A stretch of 64,000 bases of DNA. Source: Lachnospiraceae bacterium UBA3273 (lineage in GTDB: Bacteria; Bacillota; Clostridia; Lachnospirales; Lachnospiraceae). Each line of letters begins with the position of its first letter. Within the stretch, counting starts at the first letter, position 1. The notes beneath the pieces were generated by a model. It was given only the letters and a program-made list of their open reading frames with translations. It was not told the origin of the DNA and made no database searches. Where the stretch lies: assembly GCA_002362385.1 (NCBI GenBank), contig DEUB01000021.1, positions 1-64,000 of the forward strand, read 5' to 3'. Positions 8,688 to 16,226 of the stretch are shown in pieces. Both the position numbers and the translations under genes were made by a program.

Positions 8688-10295
8688 TCAATATTTCGTT
8701 TCTCCTGTTTCAGCAAAATCTATATTGACCTCTTCATATTCTACATATTCATTGCTTCCTTCCATTAGACTTCTGTAAAAGTTTCTCTGTACTTTCTGCT
8801 TCTCTGCATAAACATCCTGTATTAGAGATATTCCGCCTCCGCTTATAACATTTAAAGAAGCTCTAACTCCCATATTGCTTAAGGCAGCTCCGGCTCCAAA
8901 CGACAGATGCCCTTGATTCTGGTCCACTTGACTTTGGAGATATTCCACCCCTTTTTTATAATCTCCTTTACCCAGGTTAGTAACAAACTCCCTTGCACGA
9001 TTAGCATCTCCATCCGATATTTCCTGATAATAGGTTCCCATTGTCCTAATAAGGTTGGCATTTTCCCCTAAACGATTGAAAATGTTTACCGCATCCAGAT
9101 CCGCCTTATAGTCATCCTGGGTTAATTTAGTCCCGTTACCTAAAGTTCCGTATACATCTCCTACATAACCTGCATTAGCTTCTAAATTAAATATTCCGTT
9201 AAAGATCCATCCGGCGGCGCCGCCTGCAAGTTCCCATATTGCTTCATTATCTTTTAACATAGTGGCACAGATCGCTGACATATGGCACAGATCGCTTTTT
9301 CCATAGTAATAGTTTTCAATGGAATTATCTTTTATTTGAGAATATTCGTGATTCCACTTTAAATCATTGCGCAACTTTTCCAATTCCGTTTTTGTCAATC
9401 CATATCCTTCCAAAACCCGCTCCAATGACTCTTCATCATAAATCCCAGCTATTTTTTTCCATGCTACAGTTTTAATCCCCTCTTCTTCTCCATAAACAGG
9501 CGACGCAAGAATCGCAAAATACTTCTGGTTGATATCCGTTACCCCCTCATTCCACATCCGATAATACAAATCATATAATATCTGTGATGTCTCATCATCA
9601 AATCCATAGCATTCCTTCATTGCATTGATATATAATTCCTTTTCCCGTATCTCCTTTTCTATCCACTGGCTTTTAATTTTATCTGCCCACTCCCTGTCTA
9701 TCTGTCTTACCCGGTAATTTATCATATTGTTATCAAAAGTTGAACTGTCAATACACGATACCGCTCTTCCCAGGCTTTCCTTAGATGCCTCTGCCCCTTG
9801 ATATATTCCCCCCGTTGCACTGACAAATCCTTCTATCTGATCCAGCTTTTTATTTACCAGACGAAGCGCGTCATATAAACTGTCCAGCATTGCAGAATAT
9901 GATACCTTTGACCTGCCCATCAGTTCATATACCTGATCGATCTGCTCCTCTATGCATTTTGCATCCCTCTTCAATGCATCTTCATCCACATAACCGATTC
10001 CCCCCAGTTGTCCGGATATACAGCCTTTATAAGCATTATTTGCCTGTATCATTTCCTCTGCAAATAATATCGTCCCCTGTAGGGCCACAACATGGAACAG
10101 ATTAAAATATTCCCGTATATTGTCATAAGATTTCCCGCATAAAGCATCTGTTGTATTTTCCAATCCAACGATATTGTGCAATACCCGGTACGCATTATCT
10201 ATTACCCGGTTCATTTCCCCGTTCATGGCGTCCAGTTGTGATACGACTGAACCCGGACTCATTCTCAATCCCATGCTTTTCCCCCGATCAGACAC
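8688..10295 (-). CDS. LXG-like type VII secreted effector with Asp-rich C-terminal domain
   Basis: A 535-residue protein without a signal peptide. The N-terminal half (about 1-215) is helical and LXG/WXG-like, with a central turn region (GLENTTDALCGKSYDNI) as in type VII effectors. The C-terminal half carries DLCHMSAICATML (near 335) and GYVGDVYG followed by DYKADLDAVN (near 400). This His/Asp-rich pattern recalls the Asp-rich active-site motif described for lipid II phosphatase toxins of the TelC type. A Gly/Ala-rich stretch follows (about 470-500). The gene is preceded by a coiled-coil gene it overlaps by 31 bases and by a WXG100 gene, and followed by a membrane protein. The effector class is likely; the enzymatic guess is tentative. 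Confidence 0.6.
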   Translation of the reverse strand: MSDRGKSMGLRMSPGSVVSQLDAMNGEMNRVIDNAYRVLHNIVGLENTTDALCGKSYDNIREYFNLFHVVALQGTILFAEEMIQANNAYKGCISGQLGGIGYVDEDALKRDAKCIEEQIDQVYELMGRSKVSYSAMLDSLYDALRLVNKKLDQIEGFVSATGGIYQGAEASKESLGRAVSCIDSSTFDNNMINYRVRQIDREWADKIKSQWIEKEIREKELYINAMKECYGFDDETSQILYDLYYRMWNEGVTDINQKYFAILASPVYGEEEGIKTVAWKKIAGIYDEESLERVLEGYGLTKTELEKLRNDLKWNHEYSQIKDNSIENYYYGKSDLCHMSAICATMLKDNEAIWELAGGAAGWIFNGIFNLEANAGYVGDVYGTLGNGTKLTQDDYKADLDAVNIFNRLGENANLIRTMGTYYQEISDGDANRAREFVTNLGKGDYKKGVEYLQSQVDQNQGHLSFGAGAALSNMGVRASLNVISGGGISLIQDVYAEKQKVQRNFYRSLMEGSNEYVEYEEVNIDFAETGETKY

Positions 10296-10681
10296 TGTTT
10301 CGCTCTTTGAAACTCATCTCTGAGTTCTTCCTCTTTTCTATAGGAATTTCGTTTTTCCGTTTCCAGTAATTCTTTCTCTTCTTCCAGTTCGTTTTCAATT
10401 TTTCTGCGGCAGTCATAGAAATCATCTTCACGCCATTCCATTTCCCTAAGAAATCCTTCTTCATCGCAATGCTCCGCCGCTTCTTTAAACAACCATCTCA
10501 TTTTAATATAAATATCATCCAGTATACTTTGCTCTGTATCTATTTCCCTGATTTCACGGGTTATATTGTCTCTTCTTTCCTCTAATGCATTCATTTCCCT
10601 TTGAAATTCTTTATATAATTCATCCATGTCTTCTTTTTGAAACTCTCTGTCCATCTCGTACTCAACAATTTCCTTCCGCAT
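10265..10681 (-). CDS. Coiled-coil partner protein of the LXG-like effector
   Basis: A protein of about 138 residues (from the ATG at 10681) that is highly charged and almost wholly coiled coil, rich in Glu, Arg and Lys (MNALEERRDNITREIRE). Its 3' end overlaps the effector gene by 31 bases, so the two are translationally coupled. In LXG systems a helical partner next to the effector is needed for stability or export, and that is the likely role. An in-frame ATG at 10729 exists but would run through a perfect 12-bp hairpin; the ATG at 10681 lies just after that hairpin, with an AAAGGA ribosome site on its far side. Confidence 0.6.
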   Translation of the reverse strand: MRKEIVEYEMDREFQKEDMDELYKEFQREMNALEERRDNITREIREIDTEQSILDDIYIKMRWLFKEAAEHCDEEGFLREMEWREDDFYDCRRKIENELEEEKELLETEKRNSYRKEEELRDEFQRAKQCLIGGKAWD

Positions 10682-10684
10682 TTT

Positions 10685-10715
10685 GTACACGGCCTGCTGA
10701 CCACAGGCCGTGTAC
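10685..10715 (-). promoter_or_regulatory. Perfect 12-bp hairpin between ribosome site and start codon
   Basis: Arms at 10685-10696 (GTACACGGCCTG) and 10704-10715 are exact inverted copies with a 7-base loop. In the transcript the hairpin is flanked by AAAGGA on the 5' side and AAAAUG on the 3' side. It sits just after the WXG100 stop codon and right before the coiled-coil gene. Folding would bring the ribosome site within a few bases of the start codon; alternatively it may protect or attenuate the transcript after the abundant WXG100 message. No U-run follows, so a classical terminator is unlikely. Confidence 0.7.
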
Positions 10716-10735
10716 TCCTTTACATACATCTTTCT

Positions 10736-11014
10736 TTACATCTGTCCCGCCATGTCTGCATCTGCCCGTGCAAAGTTATCGGAAATCTTCTGCATCTGTG
10801 CTGACATATCCTCAATCAGCTGTCTCACTTTTTCCAATGTGGGCTTTGCTTCATCAAACTGCTCCACATATCTGTCGCAGGTTTCCGCTTCCCAGATATC
10901 CGGCAGCTCGCTGATCACCTGTGACATTGTGTTGATGCAATCTTCAAAAATATCCCCCTGCTGGCTTAAGGTCTTTGAAGATGCAGCCAATGCTTCGTAA
11001 TCAAGTCTTAACAT
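10736..11014 (-). CDS. esxA: WXG100 family type VII secretion substrate (EsxA-like)
   Basis: A 92-residue helical-hairpin protein with the turn motif PDIWEAETCDRY. The Trp is conserved and Ala replaces Gly of W-x-G. The C-terminal part holds the helix with spaced aromatic and Asp residues typical of the export signal region. Length matches EsxA/YukE (about 97). WXG100 proteins are dimeric substrates that bind EssC and are exported. The gene has an AAAGGAGGAAAAG ribosome site, follows esaA by 47 bases, and is followed by a hairpin. It is the best candidate in this window for the core secreted protein. Confidence 0.88.
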   Translation of the reverse strand: MLRLDYEALAASSKTLSQQGDIFEDCINTMSQVISELPDIWEAETCDRYVEQFDEAKPTLEKVRQLIEDMSAQMQKISDNFARADADMAGQM

Positions 11015-11061
11015 TTCTTTTCCTCCTTTTCTTTTTTCTTTATAACTACATAAGATTTATC

Positions 11062-13032
11062 TTATGAAAAGTTATCTTCTCCCTCTGCATCCGCTTTTTC
11101 CCTGCTTTTAAAGGCTATGGAAAGCATAAATGAAAATACTGCTAATATTCCCAGAACTGCCATTGCAATTAAAACATAATTCTGATAGTTGCTTTGTATC
11201 TCCAGAATTGTCTGCTCCACCCGGTTTTCATTAAATTCAACCGGCGATACAATGAAATCATAGGCCTCTATTTTCCCCAAAGACCCCAGTCTTGTATATG
11301 CAAGCTTTTTGGTAAAAGCCTCTAACAATTCTTTATTCTCTTTTATAGTTGCAGATTTATTTTCTTTAAGTAAAGCAATGGTGCTTTCCACATTTGTCCG
11401 GGTCATTTCCTGGGATTCTTTTAGATTCTCATCAAATGCCTCCTGATTGCTTCCCGTTACCTCATAGATCTCTTTCATCAGTTCCCAGTAATCTTCATCA
11501 TGTTCTCCCTGCTCTGTTTCAATTCTGTCTAAATTCTCCTTAAACTTTTCCAGTCTCTCTTCTATCCGATCCTCATCGATATATTCATAAGGGTCAAACT
11601 CTGCGACAGCCTCATCATACAGCCGGATCTTCTTTTCCAATTCCTTCTTTTGGTCTCCGATCAGACGATTTGCATTTTTCTGCTGCTTTACTAATTCCCC
11701 TATCACTTCTTCATCTATGATTTCCATGATATCGTTGGAACTTACAGTAGCCGCCTCATCTACGGCAGTGCAGAATTCTTTTGACAGATCCTGGTCTTCC
11801 GTCAGCCGTCTTATATCGTTTTGGCTTATGCTGCCTGCATATTTCCTTATATTTATTTCCACACTGTCCGGTTCGGGAATGGCGTTCATACTGATGCTTA
11901 AAACTCCATAATCCGGCAGATCATTATCGCTTACTCCTAAAGTTTTTAATCTTGCATTTATGTATATAAAATATTTTTCTATTTCATTATTTACCGCATC
12001 CCGATATTCCCATAAGGCTTCCTTTTCCATATAATTTCCACTTACGGAGTTCTGGATTTTTGTTATTTCCCTGTCTACCGCTACTGCGCCTATCCTGTCC
12101 GCTTCATTTCTTGCCAGCCTTTTTATCTCCCGGGCGCTCTCGCTGCGTTCCTGATCATATCTGGCAAAATTTTCACTGATGGAACTGATTCCATCCTGAT
12201 ATACTAATTGACCGTGCTCATCATATCCCGGCAAATAATTTTCGATTACCAATAAAACATCATCCGTTGCCCCGAATACTTCCGTACTCTGATTCTGTAT
12301 CTCCTGATATGCCAGTCTGCTTTCCTCCAGATCTTTATCAAGTCCCTCTTTGATATCACTGCCTAAAGAACGGTTTGTTTCAAATATTTCCTGAAAATCC
12401 AGATCTTCGATCTCTTTTTCCACCTGCAGCAGTTCAGGATAGCTGAATACCTCAATAAGCTGCTCTGCATCCACGGCAAGCAGTTCTTCTTCATCGGACA
12501 GATCGTTGGACAAAACTACCTTTGAAGAATCCTGAACATCATGGAACTCATTTAGAACCGCACTTACATACATATAGGAAATATCATAATTAATATCCGC
12601 ATTAAAGCTCTCCAGATCTTTCATGACTCTTTCCTTTGCACTGCTGTTTAAGTAGGGATTGACGGCATAGGTCAGGGCTGCCTTTTCCGGGTCATAATTG
12701 ACGCTTTCGATTTTCTCCGAAAAATCGGCGGGAAGAATGACATAGGCTCCGAAGCGGCCTTCCAGAATCCCGTTCCTGGCGCTTTCCAGGGAGACCACTT
12801 CAAAATCTGTATGATTATATTTCAACAATTCGTTAGAATAGTAAATAATTTCATCTGGTCTGCTCTGTTTATAAACGCCTTCATCCAGGTTAACAACCGC
12901 TATTGTCTCTGTCTCCTCATTTGATACGGCCAGCAATTTTTCTTCCACGTTTGTACCTGCATAAAAGCAGGAAAGCATCAGTATAATTCCTATCATTCCA
13001 ACTGAAATTTTTCTGAGTATGGATGTATTCAT
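11062..13032 (-). CDS. esaA: EsaA/YueB-like type VII secretion channel protein
   Basis: A 656-residue protein with one N-terminal membrane helix (about 7-27), a very long helical extracytoplasmic region, and one C-terminal membrane helix (about 622-645). The start of the outer domain carries AVVNLDEGVY, a signature shared by EsaA/YueB and the Pip/YhgE family. It is shorter than B. subtilis YueB (about 1076) but has the same topology. EsaA forms a stalk outside the membrane that contacts EssB. It is the first gene of the operon, with an extended -10 promoter just upstream. The Ser-Asn-Asp segments (VSNDIME, ISQNDIRR) are near-repeats in the stalk. Confidence 0.82.
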   Translation of the reverse strand: MNTSILRKISVGMIGIILMLSCFYAGTNVEEKLLAVSNEETETIAVVNLDEGVYKQSRPDEIIYYSNELLKYNHTDFEVVSLESARNGILEGRFGAYVILPADFSEKIESVNYDPEKAALTYAVNPYLNSSAKERVMKDLESFNADINYDISYMYVSAVLNEFHDVQDSSKVVLSNDLSDEEELLAVDAEQLIEVFSYPELLQVEKEIEDLDFQEIFETNRSLGSDIKEGLDKDLEESRLAYQEIQNQSTEVFGATDDVLLVIENYLPGYDEHGQLVYQDGISSISENFARYDQERSESAREIKRLARNEADRIGAVAVDREITKIQNSVSGNYMEKEALWEYRDAVNNEIEKYFIYINARLKTLGVSDNDLPDYGVLSISMNAIPEPDSVEINIRKYAGSISQNDIRRLTEDQDLSKEFCTAVDEAATVSSNDIMEIIDEEVIGELVKQQKNANRLIGDQKKELEKKIRLYDEAVAEFDPYEYIDEDRIEERLEKFKENLDRIETEQGEHDEDYWELMKEIYEVTGSNQEAFDENLKESQEMTRTNVESTIALLKENKSATIKENKELLEAFTKKLAYTRLGSLGKIEAYDFIVSPVEFNENRVEQTILEIQSNYQNYVLIAMAVLGILAVFSFMLSIAFKSREKADAEGEDNFS

Positions 13033-13064
13033 CGGTTTAGTCCTTATCTTTTGATTTTTGGATG

Positions 13065-13073
13065 ATTATAACA
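13065..13073 (-). promoter_or_regulatory. Extended -10 promoter of the type VII operon
   Basis: On the minus strand the sequence reads TGTTATAAT, a perfect -10 box preceded by the TGn extension. It lies 32 bases upstream of the esaA start. No good -35 hexamer is found at 16-18 bases, which is tolerated by extended -10 promoters. The nested palindrome at 13099-13217 begins about 25 bases further upstream and could affect this promoter. Confidence 0.55.
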
Positions 13074-13098
13074 GAATTTAAAGGCAACTCTATATTTT

Positions 13099-13217
13099 CT
13101 TACACGAAGGGCTGAAAATAGGGACTGAAAGTTTTATTTGCACGATTTTTCCCTCTTTTGGGGCCCAAAATTGGCAAAAAAAGATTTTCAGTCCCTATTT
13201 TTAACCCTTCGTGTAAG
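13099..13217. repeat. 119-bp nested palindrome (MITE-like element or strong bidirectional hairpin)
   Basis: The left arm 13099-13130 and right arm 13186-13217 are 32-base inverted copies differing at three central positions. They share CTTACACGAAGGG at the ends and AGGGACTGAAA inside. At the centre a second palindrome, TTTTGGGGCCCAAAA (13156-13170), sits within the 55-base spacer. No coding capacity is visible. The design fits a small non-autonomous repeat element or a very strong transcript hairpin insulating the type VII operon from the Spo0A-like gene. I found no second copy in this window. Confidence 0.75.
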
Positions 13218-13509
13218 ATTTTATGGATTTATACCAAATTTATGATATAATATATGTTTAAGCATACTCTATTTATATTATCATACAGTTAACATTCTCT
13301 ACATATGGTTTTAGAATATATACATTAAGTTCTTTTGTAAATCCCTTTTTTACCAGTTACGTCCGAAGATTCTTAATCCTATTAACAATCAAAACTTCCA
13401 ATTGTCGACGGGTTATTCTTTACAATCACATTATAAGATGCTACTTTAATATCATAGCCGCGCATAAAACACAATATCTTGTATAAGAAGAAATGAGGAA
13501 ATACAAATT
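13218..13509. other. AT-rich intergenic region upstream of the Spo0A-like gene
   Basis: About 290 bases, very AT-rich, with several TATAAT-like strings (for example ATGATATAATATATG near 13240) but no promoter I can fix with a matching -35. No open frame, tRNA or clear hairpin is seen. It must hold the promoter of the plus-strand Spo0A_C gene. Confidence 0.4.
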
Positions 13510-13899
13510 ATGATGAGGGAAATAAGTAAATGCGTGGAGTTGGAAAAATATGTGACTAAGATCCTGCTGGGTTTAGGGGTCCCGGCTCATCTTAGCGGAT
13601 ATCGTTATATCAGGGAAGCAGTTTTGATTTCCATTACAGATATGGAGGCACTCAACCGCATGACAAAATATCTGTATCCGGAGATTGCGGAAATATATAA
13701 TACAACACCAACAAAAGTAGAAAGGGCTGTAAGAACGGCTATTGAAGCGTCATGGGCGCGTGGGAGCTACGGGCTCATGGAGGATATTTTCGGATATTCC
13801 TCTGATTCGGGACGGAAAAGACCTACCAATAGCGAATACATTGCCTGTATTGCGGACAAAGTCCGTCTGGATTACGAAGGCAGCATCCTCGTATCCTAA
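13510..13899 (+). CDS. Stand-alone Spo0A C-terminal DNA-binding domain protein
   Basis: A 129-residue protein that consists almost only of the Spo0A_C effector domain. ILLGLGVPAHLSGYRYIREA, the segment through YLYPEIAEIYNTTPTKVERA, and AIEASWARG follow the recognition-helix region of sporulation regulator Spo0A closely. The receiver domain with its phosphorylated Asp is absent, so activity cannot be controlled by the normal phosphorelay. It probably binds 0A-box-like DNA as a constitutive or otherwise controlled regulator, or competes with Spo0A. The ribosome site (GAAATGAGGAAATACAAATT region) is moderate. It is monocistronic, ends in a bidirectional terminator, and is divergent from the type VII operon. 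Confidence 0.88.
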   Translation: MMREISKCVELEKYVTKILLGLGVPAHLSGYRYIREAVLISITDMEALNRMTKYLYPEIAEIYNTTPTKVERAVRTAIEASWARGSYGLMEDIFGYSSDSGRKRPTNSEYIACIADKVRLDYEGSILVS

Positions 13900-13916
13900 T
13901 ATAAGTTAAAATCACA

Positions 13917-13960
13917 AAAACACCTTCAAGGCTTAGCGCGGTTTACCTTGAAGGTGTTTT
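13917..13960. terminator. Bidirectional terminator between the Spo0A-like gene and trpB
   Basis: A perfect 15-bp stem (AAAACACCTTCAAGG at 13917-13931 with its complement at 13946-13960) and a 14-base loop. The A-run on one side and T-run on the other make it work for both the plus-strand gene and the converging minus-strand trpB. Confidence 0.88.
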
Positions 13961-13976
13961 ATTACCCATTATTTAT

Positions 13977-15350
13977 TTACAGATTTACCTTCGGCAGTGC
14001 GGCAATAGATTTTGCCAGCTCTTCATCCGTAGGGATATAATCGCTCATTTCTCCGTCATTGTATTTCTGGTAAGCGACCATATCAAAATAACCGGTACCG
14101 GTCAGACCGAATACAATATTCTTTTCTTCGCCGGTCTCTTTACACTTCATGGCCTCATCGATGGCAACCTTAATGGCATGGCTGCTTTCGGGAGCGGGAA
14201 GGATACCCTCCACTCTTGCAAAGGTTTCCGCTGCCTTGAATACTTCCGTCTGCTCCACGCTCCTGGCCTCAATAAGCCCCTGGTCATAGAGTTCCGAAAC
14301 CGTCGAACTCATGCCGTGATAACGAAGGCCTCCCGCATGGTTGGAGGAAGGAATGAAGCCGCTTCCCAGGGTATACATTTTAGCAAGAGGACATACCTTT
14401 CCCGTATCGCAGAAATCGTAAGCATAGATGCCTCTTGTTAAGCTGGGACAGGACGCCGGCTCTACTGCAATGATCTTATAATCAGCTTCGCCTCTCAAAA
14501 TCTCCCCTGCAAAAGGAGAGATCAGTCCGCCTAAGTTGGAACCGCCGCCTGCGCATCCGATAATGGTATCCGCTTTAATGCCGTATTTATCCAGAGCCGC
14601 TTTTGCCTCCAGACCGATAATGGACTGATGCAGCAATACCTGGGAAAGCACGGATCCTAATACATAGCGGTAGCCTTCCTGGCTGGTAGCTGCTTCAACC
14701 GCCTCGGAAATGGCGCAGCCAAGACTTCCTGTCGTTCCCGGAAATTCCTCATTGATCTTACGTCCCACATTGGTATCCATGGAAGGAGAAGGGGTTACTT
14801 TCGCGCCGTAGGTACGCATGACCTCGCGGCGGAAGGGTTTTTGTTCGTAAGAGCATTTAACCATATATACCTGACAGTCCAGATCCAGATAAGAACATGC
14901 CATGGAAAGGGCCGTTCCCCACTGTCCTGCTCCGGTTTCGGTAGTTACGCCTTTCAATCCCTGTTCCTTTGCGTAGTACGCCTGGGCAATGGCAGAGTTT
15001 AATTTATGACTGCCTGATGTGTTGTTTCCCTCAAATTTGTAATAAATATGAGCGGGCGTGCCCAGCTTTTCCTCCAAACAGTAAGCTCTGACTAACGGCG
15101 AAGGACGGTACATTTTGTAGAAATCCCTGATCTCTTTGGGAATATCAAAATAAGGCGTTGTATCATCCAGCTCCTGTTTTGCCAGCTCCCTGCAGAAAAT
15201 ACCTGAAAGTTCGTCTTCGGTAACCGGCTGTAATGTGCCGGGATTTAAAATAGGCGCAGGTTTTTTCTTCATATCGGCGCGGACGTTATACCATTGCTTC
15301 GGCATTTCCCGCTCTTCAAGATAAATTTTGTAAGGTATCGTTTTGTCCAT
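13977..15350 (-). CDS. trpB: Tryptophan synthase beta-like protein, TrpB2 type
   Basis: A pyridoxal-phosphate enzyme of about 457 residues of the TrpB2 branch, which joins indole (free or from another source) with serine to give tryptophan. The PLP-lysine motif is GNNTSGSHKLNSA, and the glycine-rich phosphate-binding loop is CAGGGSNLGG. The length (longer than the ~400 of TrpB1) and the SHKLNSA motif point to TrpB2. The ATG at 15350 is preferred: it has AGAGGAA six bases upstream and begins MDKTIPYKIYL; an upstream in-frame start at 15428 would include a poorly coding 26-residue tail. No trpA or other trp genes are adjacent. Expression is controlled by the Trp T-box leader upstream. Confidence 0.93.
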   Translation of the reverse strand: MDKTIPYKIYLEEREMPKQWYNVRADMKKKPAPILNPGTLQPVTEDELSGIFCRELAKQELDDTTPYFDIPKEIRDFYKMYRPSPLVRAYCLEEKLGTPAHIYYKFEGNNTSGSHKLNSAIAQAYYAKEQGLKGVTTETGAGQWGTALSMACSYLDLDCQVYMVKCSYEQKPFRREVMRTYGAKVTPSPSMDTNVGRKINEEFPGTTGSLGCAISEAVEAATSQEGYRYVLGSVLSQVLLHQSIIGLEAKAALDKYGIKADTIIGCAGGGSNLGGLISPFAGEILRGEADYKIIAVEPASCPSLTRGIYAYDFCDTGKVCPLAKMYTLGSGFIPSSNHAGGLRYHGMSSTVSELYDQGLIEARSVEQTEVFKAAETFARVEGILPAPESSHAIKVAIDEAMKCKETGEEKNIVFGLTGTGYFDMVAYQKYNDGEMSDYIPTDEELAKSIAALPKVNL

Positions 15351-15458
15351 TCTGTTTCCTCTCTTTCTTTTTTCGGCCAGGCGTCTGCAAAGCCTGAAAA
15401 CAGCTTTTAGCATGCAGCTGCCTGACAAATTTAGTTTTGGGGACGGGAATTTTCTGCC

Positions 15459-15500
15459 ATGATAAGCCTACATCTTTAAAATTACCACCGGGCTTATCAT
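15459..15500 (-). promoter_or_regulatory. Second hairpin in the trpB leader, after the T-box terminator
   Basis: A perfect 10-bp inverted repeat (ATGATAAGCC at 15459-15468, complement at 15491-15500) lies directly after the T-run of the T-box terminator in transcript direction. Its loop holds GGTGGTAATTTT. It is about 110 bases before the trpB start and has no T-run of its own, so it may be a transcript-stabilising stem in the read-through mRNA. Confidence 0.5.
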
Positions 15501-15792
15501 AAAAAAATCCCGTCCTATCAGCTCAATCGATAGGACAGGAGTATTATATACTTCTGCGGTGCCACCTAACTTCATTCTAAATGAATGCTCTCTGCCGTGT
15601 ACTGACATACACGCTCTGCTGTAACGTGCAGCTACGTCTCCCCTACTCCCTCATCCAATCGCAAACGGTTTCGGTTCGCCCTCACGGGTCCATTCTCCAG
15701 ACTTCCCATTACCGCAATCCCACCGCCTGCGGCTCTCTGAAATGTTCCAATAAGGATACTTCTCCCGATCAAAGGTTTTTACAATTGTAAAT
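15501..15792 (-). ncRNA. Tryptophan-type T-box leader (riboswitch) of trpB
   Basis: The minus strand carries the T-box core AGGTGGCACCGCAGAAG (complement of 15551-15567), followed by a terminator stem (15508-15541) and seven T residues (15501-15507). Upstream is a Stem I region with a GAATGGACC segment, whose TGG at 15692-15690 is a plausible Trp specifier codon. T-box RNAs sense uncharged tRNA and switch from terminator to antiterminator. The downstream gene being a tryptophan synthase beta chain agrees with a Trp specifier. The 5' limit is estimated from the promoter at 15793-15821. Confidence 0.9.
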
Positions 15793-15821
15793 AATGTATA
15801 CGATTTTTTTGATTCTGTCAA
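15793..15821 (-). promoter_or_regulatory. Promoter of the T-box/trpB transcript
   Basis: On the minus strand a consensus TTGACA (15821-15816) and TACATT (15798-15793) are separated by 17 bases. Transcription would begin near 15786, just before the T-box Stem I sequence. Confidence 0.82.
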
Positions 15822-15900
15822 GTGCTTTGACATTCTTTTTCCAATAAAGCACGCTTCGGTACGCTTCCTTAACAAATTCACGCCCTCTGTTACTTTAAGA

Positions 15901-16152
15901 TCAGCCCTTCAATCCCTTCGACTGTCTCTCCATGTCCTCAATGACAATATCATAGATCTCTCCCAGAGAGGCGCAGTACTCCAGAACCTTCCATGGTTCG
16001 TTGGTATGGTAGTGGATTTTTATCAACTCTTCATCTCCTACGGCAAGAAGGCAGTCCCCTTGAAAATGCTCTGTAATATATTCCCCGATCTCGTCCTCGT
16101 CAAGGTCTTCTCCTTCAATCAACATCTGCGTATCATATCTGTATTCTAACAT
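15901..16152 (-). CDS. Small FakA/DAK-family C-terminal domain protein
   Basis: An 83-residue protein resembling the C-terminal region of fatty-acid kinase FakA/YloV-type proteins: YRYDTQMLIEG, GDCLLAVGDEELIKIHYHTN and the final ENM-like EDMERQ follow the conserved order seen there. The ATP-binding DhaL domain and the middle domain are missing, so this is an isolated domain, not a kinase. The ATG at 16152 is preferred over 16161 because GAGAGG lies about nine bases upstream. It is upstream of the trpB T-box promoter and on the same strand. Function is unknown; it may bind a FakB-like partner or acyl phosphate. Confidence 0.65.
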   Translation of the reverse strand: MLEYRYDTQMLIEGEDLDEDEIGEYITEHFQGDCLLAVGDEELIKIHYHTNEPWKVLEYCASLGEIYDIVIEDMERQSKGLKG

Positions 16153-16226
16153 AGCTCCCATCCTCTCTTATTTATCACAATTTTCACTTTTTTGCACGGC
16201 ATACATTGACATATTAATCAAGCACA

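Noticed and set aside
15581..15881. Short open frames on both strands upstream of trpB
   Set aside because: They lie within the T-box leader and its promoter, and lack coding character.
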